Assembly: GCA_002439285.1 (NCBI GenBank)
Contig: DJTQ01000330.1
Location: forward strand, 1 to 12,845
Origin: Paenibacillaceae bacterium UBA6304
Lineage (GTDB): Bacteria; Bacillota; Bacilli; Paenibacillales; Paenibacillaceae
Length of the DNA: 12,845 nt
Direction: 5' to 3'
Shown: positions 1 through 6,695 of the stretch, one piece after another
Layout: each line of letters starts with the position of its first letter
Numbering within the stretch: the first letter of the stretch is position 1
Notes under the pieces: model-generated
The model's database searches: none
The model's input: only the letters and a program-made list of their open reading frames with translations
What the model was told of the DNA's origin: nothing
Position numbers and translations under genes: made by a program

Positions 1-2152
1 GAATGTCTCCAAACCGGGAATTCAGACGGTATCCGATTTTCTCGTCTTTCAAGTAACGGTTTACGGCCGCCGAAATCTTCCCGACCTGCTCTCCGGTAGC
101 GATGCCGCCCATGATCGTAAATACCTGACCCGTGAGGGTCATTCGCACCCCATGAGGGTGGTCGCCTTCCACCCGTTCGGCATGGTCATTGTAATATCCG
201 TTAAACCATTCATAACCTTCCCGGTTCTTGATCCATTCGTTCCGGCGCAGATGTTCCATCGCCCATTCACCTTTACGCTTCAAATCCCCGGCGGCCGCGA
301 TGATGTCCAGCTTTACCTTGGCTCCGGAAACCGACGTAGCGATGCATTCGTAATAGCGATCCAGCAAGGCCCGTTTATCGGCAATACTGTCGTAAGCTAA
401 GGGATGCTCGGATAAGGAGTCGAATAGAATCGCCATTTCTTCAGCAACCTCAATTGTATTCTGACCTTTCCTAGCTTGCATCTCCATCAGCAAATCGGCA
501 AGTTCCAGCAGGTTAGTCGCATAGAAAGCCGTGAACGCTACGCTCTCGCCGCGGTTAGGCGCCAGATCCAATCCGTCGTTCCAGTCGGCCCCCTCCAGCA
601 AAATGTTGCCGTGTTCTCCTACGTGGAAGAAAGGTGTCATATTTTGCAGCAAAATATGTTCCAGGATGGTTCCTTCATAGATTTGGCCATCCCGGGTCTG
701 TAACTTGTTCCCCTCTTCCGCAGTCCATGTCAAATCCCGCTCTTTACAGCGTTTGACGAACACGTCGCGGAAATAGGTTTGTGGCTGCAGCAGCAAATCC
801 AGGTCGCCGCTTTGATGGATGTAGAGCAGCGTAGTTAGTAGCGGCCACGCGCCGTGGTCCATCCATACCCGCGGAATATTGTTGCGATCGGCAACGAACT
901 CTCCGGGCTTGGAGCCAATAATGGTTGCATTGCTTCCATCCATCCGGACGCCCGCATAATTGTTAAGCAACAAACTACGGACCTCCGCAGGCTCCATGAC
1001 CATGAGGGCAAGGCAGTCCTGCCATAAATCCCGCCAACCTCGTCCGCCGCGGCCATAGTCATGATACGGGAGGAAGGAATTGCCGTATAGTCGGCGCAGA
1101 ATCGGTTGAAGGGTAACCCACTTCATCCACATGTCCTGCTCATTATCACCCGTGTGGAAGGATATCGTATCGATTTTCCCCCTCCAGTAGGCCTCGTTCT
1201 GTTCAAGCAGTTGATCGAAACGAGTCTCCGACAAGTAGCCGGCGGCAATCCGGTCACTGTCTATCCGATCTTCGGAGATTACCATTGCAATGATATAAGA
1301 CGCGGATTGACCCGGTGCAAGAGTTATGTGCTCAAACCTGAGCGCACCTGTGGCCTCATAGCCTTCCAGAACGGCACCCGACACGATAGATGGCTCCAAA
1401 TTGGACACCACGGCTTCCGGCCAATCCAATGCCCCGCCTTCGCCTGTAAACTCTTCTGTTTCGGGAAAAAAGCCTGCAGGCGCTTCGTCGCCAGCTCCGG
1501 CTCCAAACACGCCGTAGGTCACCTTATTGATCCGATGACCCCGTTCATCAAAAGATAGTGCAGGTTGAACCTCTACGCCGTATTGCGATGTAAATGTACG
1601 ATGGAGCAAAGAAGTTACATGCCGGTGATCGCGGAGATCGTCGGCCGAACGGCCGTAAATCGGAATCGCTGCAGTTGGAGTAATCCTGAGCGGGTTATTC
1701 CCCGTATTGGTCAGTTTGACTTTCATCAATTCGACCTTGTCGTCCGTGACCGGAACGAAACTCACCGTTTCCGCCCGAAGACCGGAAGCTTCATGCTCGC
1801 GAGTCACTTTATGCCAGAGAAAGCCGCCTTCCATGACACTTGGTTCTTCTCTTCCGGAGAATAACGCAGCATTCTGAATGGCCGAATTACCGCTCACGGA
1901 CCAAGCACCGCTTCCTTCGATAAATATCCAAAAGTTCCGCGATGCCTTGGAATTATGCAAGTCCAATACCGATACCGGCTCCATTAAAAATGTGTTATGG
2001 CCGGAAGTCATTTCACCGTGTAAATTAGGCGTGATCGCCGACATCATCCCCGCTTCGTTGACCAGCGGAAAATATAAGTAGCTGCTCATTTCCGGTTGTT
2101 CCAGCTTAAATTGCCCGCCGTCTCCCAAGAACTCCCACTTTTTGTTTGTCAT
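1..2152 (-). CDS. GH94 disaccharide phosphorylase, laminaribiose phosphorylase-like (3' end outside window)
   Basis: The reading frame is open from ATG at 2152 to the window edge: 717 codons, no stop. It is preceded by AGGAGAGGG about 7 nt upstream. The N-terminal ~300 residues look like the beta-sandwich domain of GH94 enzymes. From about residue 345 (WMKWVTLQPILRRLYG) the (alpha/alpha)6 barrel begins. Visible motifs are HDYGRGGRGWRDLWQD (364-379), containing the sugar-binding Arg-Asp of the family's GFRD motif, VWMDHGAW (429-436), and EGADWNDGLD, whose Asp526 is the expected catalytic acid. The family cleaves beta-linked gluco-disaccharides with phosphate to glucose 1-phosphate plus sugar, in the cytoplasm. 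The whole sequence resembles, from memory, the ~900-residue laminaribiose phosphorylase of Paenibacillus, so about 180-200 residues are missing here. Substrate is inferred: cellobiose or a 1,3-beta-oligoglucan is possible. It is divergent from a LacI-type regulator that probably controls it. Confidence 0.85.
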   Translation of the reverse strand, partial: MTNKKWEFLGDGGQFKLEQPEMSSYLYFPLVNEAGMMSAITPNLHGEMTSGHNTFLMEPVSVLDLHNSKASRNFWIFIEGSGAWSVSGNSAIQNAALFSGREEPSVMEGGFLWHKVTREHEASGLRAETVSFVPVTDDKVELMKVKLTNTGNNPLRITPTAAIPIYGRSADDLRDHRHVTSLLHRTFTSQYGVEVQPALSFDERGHRINKVTYGVFGAGAGDEAPAGFFPETEEFTGEGGALDWPEAVVSNLEPSIVSGAVLEGYEATGALRFEHITLAPGQSASYIIAMVISEDRIDSDRIAAGYLSETRFDQLLEQNEAYWRGKIDTISFHTGDNEQDMWMKWVTLQPILRRLYGNSFLPYHDYGRGGRGWRDLWQDCLALMVMEPAEVRSLLLNNYAGVRMDGSNATIIGSKPGEFVADRNNIPRVWMDHGAWPLLTTLLYIHQSGDLDLLLQPQTYFRDVFVKRCKERDLTWTAEEGNKLQTRDGQIYEGTILEHILLQNMTPFFHVGEHGNILLEGADWNDGLDLAPNRGESVAFTAFYATNLLELADLLMEMQARKGQNTIEVAEEMAILFDSLSEHPLAYDSIADKRALLDRYYECIATSVSGAKVKLDIIAAAGDLKRKGEWAMEHLRRNEWIKNREGYEWFNGYYNDHAERVEGDHPHGVRMTLTGQVFTIMGGIATGEQVGKISAAVNRYLKDEKIGYRLNSRFGDI

Positions 2153-2186
2153 TCAAATTCCCTCTCCTATGCATTATTACTAACAT

Positions 2187-2200
2187 ACGAAAATTTTCGT
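2187..2200. promoter_or_regulatory. Perfect 14-bp palindrome, candidate LacI-family operator (site 1)
   Basis: ACGAAAATTTTCGT is perfectly self-complementary. It lies 35 bp upstream of the phosphorylase ATG, where bound repressor would block its transcription. CGAAA..TTTCG arms are typical of LacI/GalR-family operators. The half-site ACGAAAAT recurs at 2449-2456 beside the regulator's promoter. Confidence 0.55.
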
Positions 2201-2228
2201 GTAACCGCATTTCAGGCTTGTCGTTCCC

Positions 2229-2257
2229 ACAATAGTTCCGAAATCGGTTTCGTTAAA
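2229..2257 (-). promoter_or_regulatory. Weak candidate promoter of the GH94 phosphorylase gene
   Basis: On the minus strand TTTAAC (2257-2252) and TATTGT (2234-2229) are separated by 17 bp. Both hexamers are poor matches to the sigma-A consensus. What supports them is the context: the operator-like palindrome at 2239-2252 fills the spacer, and a second palindrome lies just downstream. The true start site could be elsewhere in 2153-2300. Confidence 0.35.
2239..2252. promoter_or_regulatory. CGAAA-N4-TTTCG palindrome, candidate LacI-family operator (site 2)
   Basis: CGAAATCGGTTTCG has 5-bp perfect arms and a central CG, the usual form of LacI/GalR operators; only one symmetric pair is mismatched. 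It sits inside the spacer of the weak promoter proposed for the phosphorylase gene, which fits direct repression. Confidence 0.5.
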
Positions 2258-2413
2258 TCACATTATTCCATCGATCTTTATGTTTGTAAAGAGGTTTCTC
2301 GCTTACGATTTTCATTAAAAAATCGATTATTTTTTAAGAATAACGCGCCTTTATTCCAACCATACCAATATATCCAGCTTGTTCTGATACTTGAAGTATC
2401 CTAGGTTTTAGAA

Positions 2414-2442
2414 TTGACTTGCTTAGGGGGAACCTTTAAACT
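2414..2442 (+). promoter_or_regulatory. Sigma-A promoter of the LacI-family regulator
   Basis: TTGACT (2414-2419) and TAAACT (2437-2442) have a 17-bp spacer, predicting a start near 2449, about 75 nt before the TTG start codon. The -35 box matches 5 of 6 consensus positions and the -10 box 4 of 6. Confidence 0.65.
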
Positions 2443-2462
2443 AAAATCACGAAAATAGTTTG

Positions 2463-2474
2463 GAAACGTGTTTC
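2463..2474. promoter_or_regulatory. GAAAC-GT-GTTTC palindrome, candidate autoregulatory operator (site 3)
   Basis: GAAACGTGTTTC has perfect 5-bp arms and lies at about +15 to +26 of the predicted regulator transcript. That is a classic roadblock position for autorepression. A CcpA cre site was considered because TGGAAACG begins like one, but the right half does not fit the cre spacing. Confidence 0.45.
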
Positions 2475-2523
2475 GTAAGCAGTTATCCGGAATGAATTCT
2501 TTTTAAGCGAGGGAGGCATCATC

Positions 2524-3555
2524 TTGCCGATCAATATTAAGACGATTGCGGAAATGGCGGGAGTTTCAGTCTCTACCGTGTCCAAGATTATTAACAACTA
2601 TAGTGACATTTCTGAAGAAACCAAAGCGAAAGTTCACGAAATCATGAAACAAACCGGCTATGTCCCATCGAACTCTGCGAAAACGCTAGCCACCAAGAAA
2701 TCCAGTCTGATCGGCGTCATCTTTGCCGGTAAACTGAACATTGATTTTACTCATCCTTTTTTTGTGGAGGTCCTTAACTCGTTCAAGAAACAAATGGGCT
2801 TCCTCGGGTATGATCTCCTTTTCTTCTCCAATGAGAAATCCCATGCCGTTGACGGGGACTACTTGGCCAGATGCAGGCACTTTCAAGTTGACGGTTGCAT
2901 CATCGTTACGGGACAGCAAGTGGAACCTTCGATCAGCGAGCTGGATCGCAGCGAAATCCCTTGCATCGGCGTGGATATCGAGCTGAAGGGAAAGAGCTCC
3001 GGTTATATCATGTCCGACAACTACAAAATGTCTTATAAAGTGGTTGAACATTTCTATTTGCAAGGATTTCGGGAACTGGGATACATAGGGAGCACACAGG
3101 AATCCGATATTTCGAATTTGCGCGAGAAGGGGTACAAGGACGCCATTGATAGTTTCGGCCTTCCGGTAAGCGAAAAATGGTTCGTTAACGGAGAGAACTT
3201 TTTTGAAGAAAGCGGCTATGAAGCAATCAACAAAATGATCGATACCGGTAGCCTGCCAAGAGCCATTTTCGCGGCTTCCGATTTAATTGCCATCGGTGCG
3301 ATGCGCGCTTTGAAAGAGCATGGCTTCAGCGTTCCCGAAGACGTAGCCATCATCGGTTGCGATGATATTGAAGCATGCAAATACACAAGTCCTGCACTGT
3401 CAACCATCCGCCAAAACAAGGATAAGATCGGCAGACTTGCAGCTTCCTTATTGTATGACCTGATTAACTCCCAATCTGTAACCAGCAATGTGGTCGTAGA
3501 ACCGGAGCTGGTTATCCGGGAATCCTGCGGAAGCAAATTAAGCGATCGTTTGTGA
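2524..3555 (+). CDS. LacI/GalR-family transcriptional regulator
   Basis: This 343-residue protein has the normal family length. Residues 5-25 (IKTIAEMAGVSVSTVSKIINN) form the LacI-type helix-turn-helix, followed by the hinge region to about 60. From SLIGVIFAG (61-69) runs a periplasmic-binding-protein-like effector domain, ending with the family's PEDVAIIGCDDIE and LSTIRQNKDKIGRLAASLL segments; Cys replaces the more usual Phe in GFDDIE. The start is TTG, chosen because GAGGGAGG lies about 7 nt upstream and the helix-turn-helix begins at once. The gene is divergent from the GH94 phosphorylase, and three operator-like palindromes lie between them, so it most likely represses that gene and itself, with a beta-gluco-oligosaccharide or related sugar as inducer. 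The ligand is not readable from sequence. Confidence 0.93.
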   Translation: MPINIKTIAEMAGVSVSTVSKIINNYSDISEETKAKVHEIMKQTGYVPSNSAKTLATKKSSLIGVIFAGKLNIDFTHPFFVEVLNSFKKQMGFLGYDLLFFSNEKSHAVDGDYLARCRHFQVDGCIIVTGQQVEPSISELDRSEIPCIGVDIELKGKSSGYIMSDNYKMSYKVVEHFYLQGFRELGYIGSTQESDISNLREKGYKDAIDSFGLPVSEKWFVNGENFFEESGYEAINKMIDTGSLPRAIFAASDLIAIGAMRALKEHGFSVPEDVAIIGCDDIEACKYTSPALSTIRQNKDKIGRLAASLLYDLINSQSVTSNVVVEPELVIRESCGSKLSDRL

Positions 3556-3608
3556 CAGAAAGCCGCTGCAAGCTTATAAGGGCTACTTATTTGTTGGGCG
3601 AAATTAAA

Positions 3609-3646
3609 AAAAGGTTGGACCGGATTAACTCCCGGTCCAACCTTTT
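3609..3646. terminator. Bidirectional terminator between the LacI-type regulator and glnA
   Basis: A 15-bp perfect stem (3609-3623 with 3632-3646, core GGTTGGACCGG) closes an 8-nt loop. On the minus strand it is followed by a long T tract (complement of 3602-3612), so it mainly ends glnA, whose stop codon lies 14 nt away. On the plus strand the CCTTTT end gives a short U run for the convergent regulator transcript. Confidence 0.9.
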
Positions 3647-3660
3647 GACTTATTGCCGGC

Positions 3661-5085
3661 TTACAGGTCGTAGTACAATCCGAATTCGTAAGGATGAACA
3701 CGAATTGCAACAGATCTGGCCTCCGCACGTTTCAATTCGATGAAATTATCGATGAACGCTTTAGTAAATACGCCGCCTTCAGTCAGAAATTCATAGTCGG
3801 ATTCCAGCGAACTCAGGGCTTCGTCAAGCGACCCCGGAACACTGCGGATACCCCCCTTTTCTTCATCAGACAGCTCATAAATATTCTTATCGAACGGACC
3901 ATAGCCTTCTTTGGTCGGATCGATCTTGCGTTTGATTCCATCCAACCCGGCCATCAACATGGCCGAGAAAGCCAAGTAAGGATTTGCCGTGGAATCCGGT
4001 GTACGGAACTCGATCCGGCAGCCTTTCGGCGTAACCGCTGCAACCGGAATCCGCACTGCAGCCGAACGGTTGCCTTTCGAATAGACCAGATTGACTGGAG
4101 CTTCATAACCCGGAACCAGACGTTTGAACGAGTTCGTACTTGGGTTCGTGAATGCAATCAGCGCTGGCGCGTGGTATAGGATTCCGCCGATATAATGCAG
4201 TGCCGTTTCGCTCAGATTGGCGTACGCGCCTTTTTCATAGAATAAAGGAGTGTCCCCGTTGAATATCGATTGGTGAACATGCATTCCGCTCCCGTTATCT
4301 CCGAACAATGGCTTAGGCATAAAGGTTGCCGTTTTCCCATACTGGATGGCCGTATTGTGCACGATATATTTGTATACCATGAGGTTGTCGGCTGTTTTCA
4401 ATAAGGTATCGAACCGGAAGTTGATTTCAGCCTGGCCGGCAGTAGCCACTTCATGGTGATGACGTTCTACACGAATACCGGCTTCTTCAAGAAGGCGGCA
4501 CATTTCACTGCGAATATCCTGCTGCTTGTCAGCCGGAGCTACCGGAACATAGCCGCCTTTGACCGGTATTTTGTAACCGAGGTTTCCACCTTCCTCCGTG
4601 CGCCCCGTATTCCAAAAAGCTTCCTCCGAATCGACAGAGTAAGAAGTTCTATTCATTCCGCTCTCATAACGAACATCGTCAAAAATAAAGAACTCCGATT
4701 CGGGTGCAAAGAAAGCTGCAGTACCAACCCCGCTCGCATTGAGGTATTTCTCCGCACGAACCGCGATACTGCGCGGATCCCGCTCATATCTTTCCCCGTC
4801 CGGCGTAAAAATATCACAGAACACATTCAGCGTAGGATGCGCCGTGAACGGATCCACGTAAACTGCGCCATGGTCCGGCATCATGACCATATCGGACTCC
4901 TCAATTCCGCGGAACCCCGGGATCGAAGAACCGTCAAAAGCTACTCCGTTCACAAAGGTATCTTCGTCTACCTCTTTGGCCGGAAGGGTGATATGGTGCG
5001 CGCGACCGGATAAGTCAACAAAACGAAAATCGACCCACTCAATTTGTTTTTCCTGAATTGTCTTCAAAACCAACTCTGCTGACAT
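3661..5085 (-). CDS. glnA: Glutamine synthetase, type I-beta
   Basis: This enzyme makes glutamine from glutamate, ammonia and ATP in a cytoplasmic dodecamer. The 474 residues show the Asp51 latch in DGSS, metal ligands Glu129, Glu131, Glu212, Glu220 and His269, the loop Glu328 in PGYEAP, and Arg361 in EFRTPD. It is about 30 residues longer than the Bacillus GlnRA-operon enzyme (444). It carries the I-beta insertion (residues ~140-170) and the adenylylation-loop motif KNIYELSDEE with Tyr403, and ends in the cyanobacteria-like VHPYEFGLYYDL. Where Bacillus GlnA has the feedback residue Arg62 (GFVRIEESDM), this protein has GFRGIEESDM, with Gly at that position. No glnR gene is adjacent, so it is probably a second glutamine synthetase rather than the glnRA copy. 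The ATG follows GGGGAGGAAG closely. It is monocistronic between two terminators, with a strong promoter and a GlnR/TnrA-type box. Confidence 0.97.
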   Translation of the reverse strand: MSAELVLKTIQEKQIEWVDFRFVDLSGRAHHITLPAKEVDEDTFVNGVAFDGSSIPGFRGIEESDMVMMPDHGAVYVDPFTAHPTLNVFCDIFTPDGERYERDPRSIAVRAEKYLNASGVGTAAFFAPESEFFIFDDVRYESGMNRTSYSVDSEEAFWNTGRTEEGGNLGYKIPVKGGYVPVAPADKQQDIRSEMCRLLEEAGIRVERHHHEVATAGQAEINFRFDTLLKTADNLMVYKYIVHNTAIQYGKTATFMPKPLFGDNGSGMHVHQSIFNGDTPLFYEKGAYANLSETALHYIGGILYHAPALIAFTNPSTNSFKRLVPGYEAPVNLVYSKGNRSAAVRIPVAAVTPKGCRIEFRTPDSTANPYLAFSAMLMAGLDGIKRKIDPTKEGYGPFDKNIYELSDEEKGGIRSVPGSLDEALSSLESDYEFLTEGGVFTKAFIDNFIELKRAEARSVAIRVHPYEFGLYYDL

Positions 5086-5107
5086 CCTAACTTCCTCCCC
5101 AAATAAC

Positions 5108-5140
5108 GAACATTAAACCTATATAACAGGTTGAATGTTC
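5108..5140. repeat. 33-bp near-perfect palindrome in the glnA leader
   Basis: GAACATTAAACCT (5108-5120) and AGGTTGAATGTTC (5128-5140) pair at 12 of 13 positions around a 7-nt centre. It starts 23 nt upstream of the glnA ATG and lies inside the predicted 5' untranslated RNA. No T tract follows in the glnA direction, so it is not a terminator. It may be an RNA hairpin or a protein-binding site; its TGTTATATAGGTTTAA core only partly resembles a GlnR box. Confidence 0.75.
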
Positions 5141-5164
5141 ATTCTTTTTGTTTATTATGTCGTC

Positions 5165-5193
5165 ATTATAGAACCGCAAGTTGAAGTCGTCAA
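5165..5193 (-). promoter_or_regulatory. Sigma-A promoter of glnA
   Basis: On the minus strand TTGACG (5193-5188), a 17-bp spacer and a perfect TATAAT (5170-5165) predict a start near 5158 and a leader of about 72 nt. Confidence 0.85.
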
Positions 5194-5199
5194 TAGTTA

Positions 5200-5216
5200 T
5201 GTAAGGTATTTTAATC
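5200..5216. promoter_or_regulatory. Degenerate second GlnR/TnrA-like half-site upstream of glnA
   Basis: The segment TGTAAGGTATTTTAATC keeps one good half (TGTAA) of the TGTNA-N7-TNACA consensus and shares the GGTATT core of the better box at 5222. Its centre is about -50 from the predicted glnA start, the usual place for TnrA activation. Centre-to-centre distance to the first box is 22 bp, two helical turns. Confidence 0.35.
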
Positions 5217-5221
5217 AATCA

Positions 5222-5238
5222 TGTTAGGTATTGTTACA
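5222..5238. promoter_or_regulatory. GlnR/TnrA box upstream of glnA
   Basis: TGTTAGGTATTGTTACA matches every fixed position of the GlnR/TnrA consensus TGTNA-N7-TNACA. It lies about 72 bp upstream of the predicted glnA start, facing the -35 side. It implies that this glnA is under the Bacillota nitrogen regulon, even though glnR is not in the window. Confidence 0.75.
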
Positions 5239-5270
5239 CTGAGTACAAATTAATCGACAAAAAGTATAAA

Positions 5271-5300
5271 AGCCCTCCCGTCTCAAGGAACGGGAGAGCT
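5271..5300 (-). terminator. Intrinsic terminator after aroF
   Basis: An 11-bp stem (5271-5281 with 5290-5300) with one G-U pair closes an 8-nt loop. On the minus strand it ends GGGCTTTTATACTTTTT, giving the U-rich tail. It lies 31 nt past the aroF stop codon. Confidence 0.88.
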
Positions 5301-5330
5301 ATTAAGTCCATAGGAAATACCGAATTACTG

Positions 5331-6374
5331 CTAAATCTGCATAGCCTCTTTAGGAGTATCGAAACGTTTACCAACCAAAGGCGCCAGCTTCTCCAAATCC
5401 CGCAGCAAGGCTGCGAACTGGTCAGGAAACAGAGATTGTACGCCATCCCCTGTCATCGAATTATCCGGATCGGTGTGCATTTCGATGATGAGTCCATCTG
5501 CACCGGCTGCTACGGAGGCTTTGGTCATAGGTTCAACCAATTCCCTGCGACCCGTCCCATGACTTGGATCGGAAATGACTGGGAGATGGCTCAGACTCTG
5601 AAGAACAGGAATAGCCGACAGATCGAGCGTATTTCGCGTATATGTTTCAAATGTTCGAATTCCGCGCTCACAGAGCATGACGTTCGGATTGCCACCCGCC
5701 AAAATGTACTCGGCCGCATTCAAAAACTCATCATATGTTGCACTGAAACCTCTCTTGAGCAGTACAGGTTTACCGCATTCCCCAAGCTTGCGGAGCAAAT
5801 CAAAATTCTGCATATTCCGGGTACCCACTTGAAGTATATCGGCATATTCCGCACAGACATCCACATACTCCGGCGTCATGACTTCCGTGATGGTCAGGAG
5901 TCCATGTTTCTTGCCTGCCTCCGCCATCATAACAAGTCCTTCAACCCCGATGCCCTGAAAGCTATATGGGCCCGTACGCGGCTTAAAGGCTCCTCCACGA
6001 AGAACTTGGCCGCCTGCAGCCTTCACCAGACTCGCAATCTCGTCAATTTGCTCCGGCGATTCTACGGCACAGGGTCCACCCATCACAACCAGTTCGCCGC
6101 CGCCGATCTTGACGTCGCCGATGGAGATGACCGTATTCTCCGGATGGAAATCACGGCTCGCCAATTTATATGATTTTGAAATTTTAATTACGTTCTCTAC
6201 ATCTTTCATCTGCCGTAAATGCTCAGCAAGCTTCGGCTCAATCATGCCGATCAAACCGATAACGGTCCGGTCTTTACCTCGGGATACATGGGTTTGAAGC
6301 CCTTCTTTTTCGATGACAGCAATAATCTCCTGAACGCGCTCCTCAGGTGTTTGATTTGAAGTAATAACGATCAT
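5331..6374 (-). CDS. aroF: 3-deoxy-7-phosphoheptulonate (DAHP) synthase, type I-beta
   Basis: The enzyme condenses phosphoenolpyruvate with erythrose 4-phosphate, the first step of the shikimate route to Phe, Tyr and Trp. Residues 1-70 form the ferredoxin-like regulatory domain known from the Thermotoga enzyme, where Tyr and Phe bind; there is no fused chorismate mutase as in Bacillus subtilis AroA. The catalytic barrel starts at GGPCAVES. Metal ligands are Cys102, His272 (SDPSHG), Glu298 and Asp310; RGGAFKPRTGPYSFQG (126-141) is the substrate loop, with Gly135 where Ser is more usual (PRTSPY). The length, 347, is normal. The ATG at 6374 has AAAGGATG about 9 nt upstream. It has its own promoter and terminator, so it appears monocistronic; no other aromatic-pathway gene is adjacent. 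Confidence 0.96.
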   Translation of the reverse strand: MIVITSNQTPEERVQEIIAVIEKEGLQTHVSRGKDRTVIGLIGMIEPKLAEHLRQMKDVENVIKISKSYKLASRDFHPENTVISIGDVKIGGGELVVMGGPCAVESPEQIDEIASLVKAAGGQVLRGGAFKPRTGPYSFQGIGVEGLVMMAEAGKKHGLLTITEVMTPEYVDVCAEYADILQVGTRNMQNFDLLRKLGECGKPVLLKRGFSATYDEFLNAAEYILAGGNPNVMLCERGIRTFETYTRNTLDLSAIPVLQSLSHLPVISDPSHGTGRRELVEPMTKASVAAGADGLIIEMHTDPDNSMTGDGVQSLFPDQFAALLRDLEKLAPLVGKRFDTPKEAMQI

Positions 6375-6503
6375 AATTCATTCATCCTTTCATTTGAACT
6401 TGAACGGGGTAAACTCCCACTTAATTTGATATAAATTTAGAATCTTAGAAATACTATTATGCTTAAACGCTTGTTCGCTTTTAAGCTTTTATTCATTAAA
6501 GCA
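6375..6503 (-). other. aroF leader RNA region (about 120 nt) with inverted repeats
   Basis: The predicted aroF leader is AT-rich. It contains the inverted repeat GCTTAAA (6461-6467) / TTTAAGC (6480-6486), which overlaps a weaker one, GCTTT (6485-6489) / AAAGC (6498-6502). The two could be alternative folds, but no terminator T tract, T-box motif or leader peptide rich in aromatic residues is visible. I assign no regulatory mechanism. Confidence 0.35.
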
Positions 6504-6532
6504 AATATAAATGATTCTGCTCCTCTCGTCAA
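6504..6532 (-). promoter_or_regulatory. Sigma-A promoter of aroF
   Basis: On the minus strand TTGACG (6532-6527), a 17-bp spacer and TATATT (6509-6504) place the start near 6497, with a leader of about 120 nt before the ATG. Confidence 0.75.
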
Positions 6533-6599
6533 CCCATTTCACCGAATTAGTTCGATTGCAGAATCCCCTATGGAAGAAGGCATGCTCCAAACAAAAAAA

Positions 6600-6626
6600 G
6601 CGGCGCAGAAATAATTCCTGCACCGC
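6600..6626 (-). terminator. Intrinsic terminator after the CAP-domain gene
   Basis: A 9-bp stem GCGGTGCAG/CTGCGCCGC with a 9-nt loop is followed on the minus strand by seven T (6599-6593). It lies about 70 nt past the stop codon of the CAP gene and upstream of the aroF promoter, insulating the two. Confidence 0.88.
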
Positions 6627-6695
6627 AAATAATATCACCACTATAATCTGAACCAATCAGTCTCTACACTACAATCTTTAAGCATTTTTTACCGC

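Noticed and set aside
1106..1864. Plus-strand open frames of 150 and 99 codons within the left end
   Set aside because: They lie opposite a continuous 717-codon GH94 frame on the minus strand whose motifs are unmistakable.
2461..2475. CcpA cre site in the LacI-type regulator leader
   Set aside because: TGGAAACG matches the left half, but the right half has the wrong spacing; a palindrome for the local LacI-family protein explains it better.
3876..3882. Control of glnA by adenylylation at Tyr403
   Set aside because: The loop motif is present, but a GlnE adenylyltransferase is not known as usual in this group and none is in the window; the Tyr alone is not evidence.
5436..6173. 245-codon open frame on the plus strand opposite aroF
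   Set aside because: It is the antisense shadow of a gene with all catalytic residues; the translation has no recognisable domain and no ribosome site.
6375..6540. T-box or tryptophan/tyrosine attenuator before aroF
   Set aside because: No T-box core sequence, no terminator/antiterminator pair with T tract, and no leader peptide rich in aromatic residues could be found.
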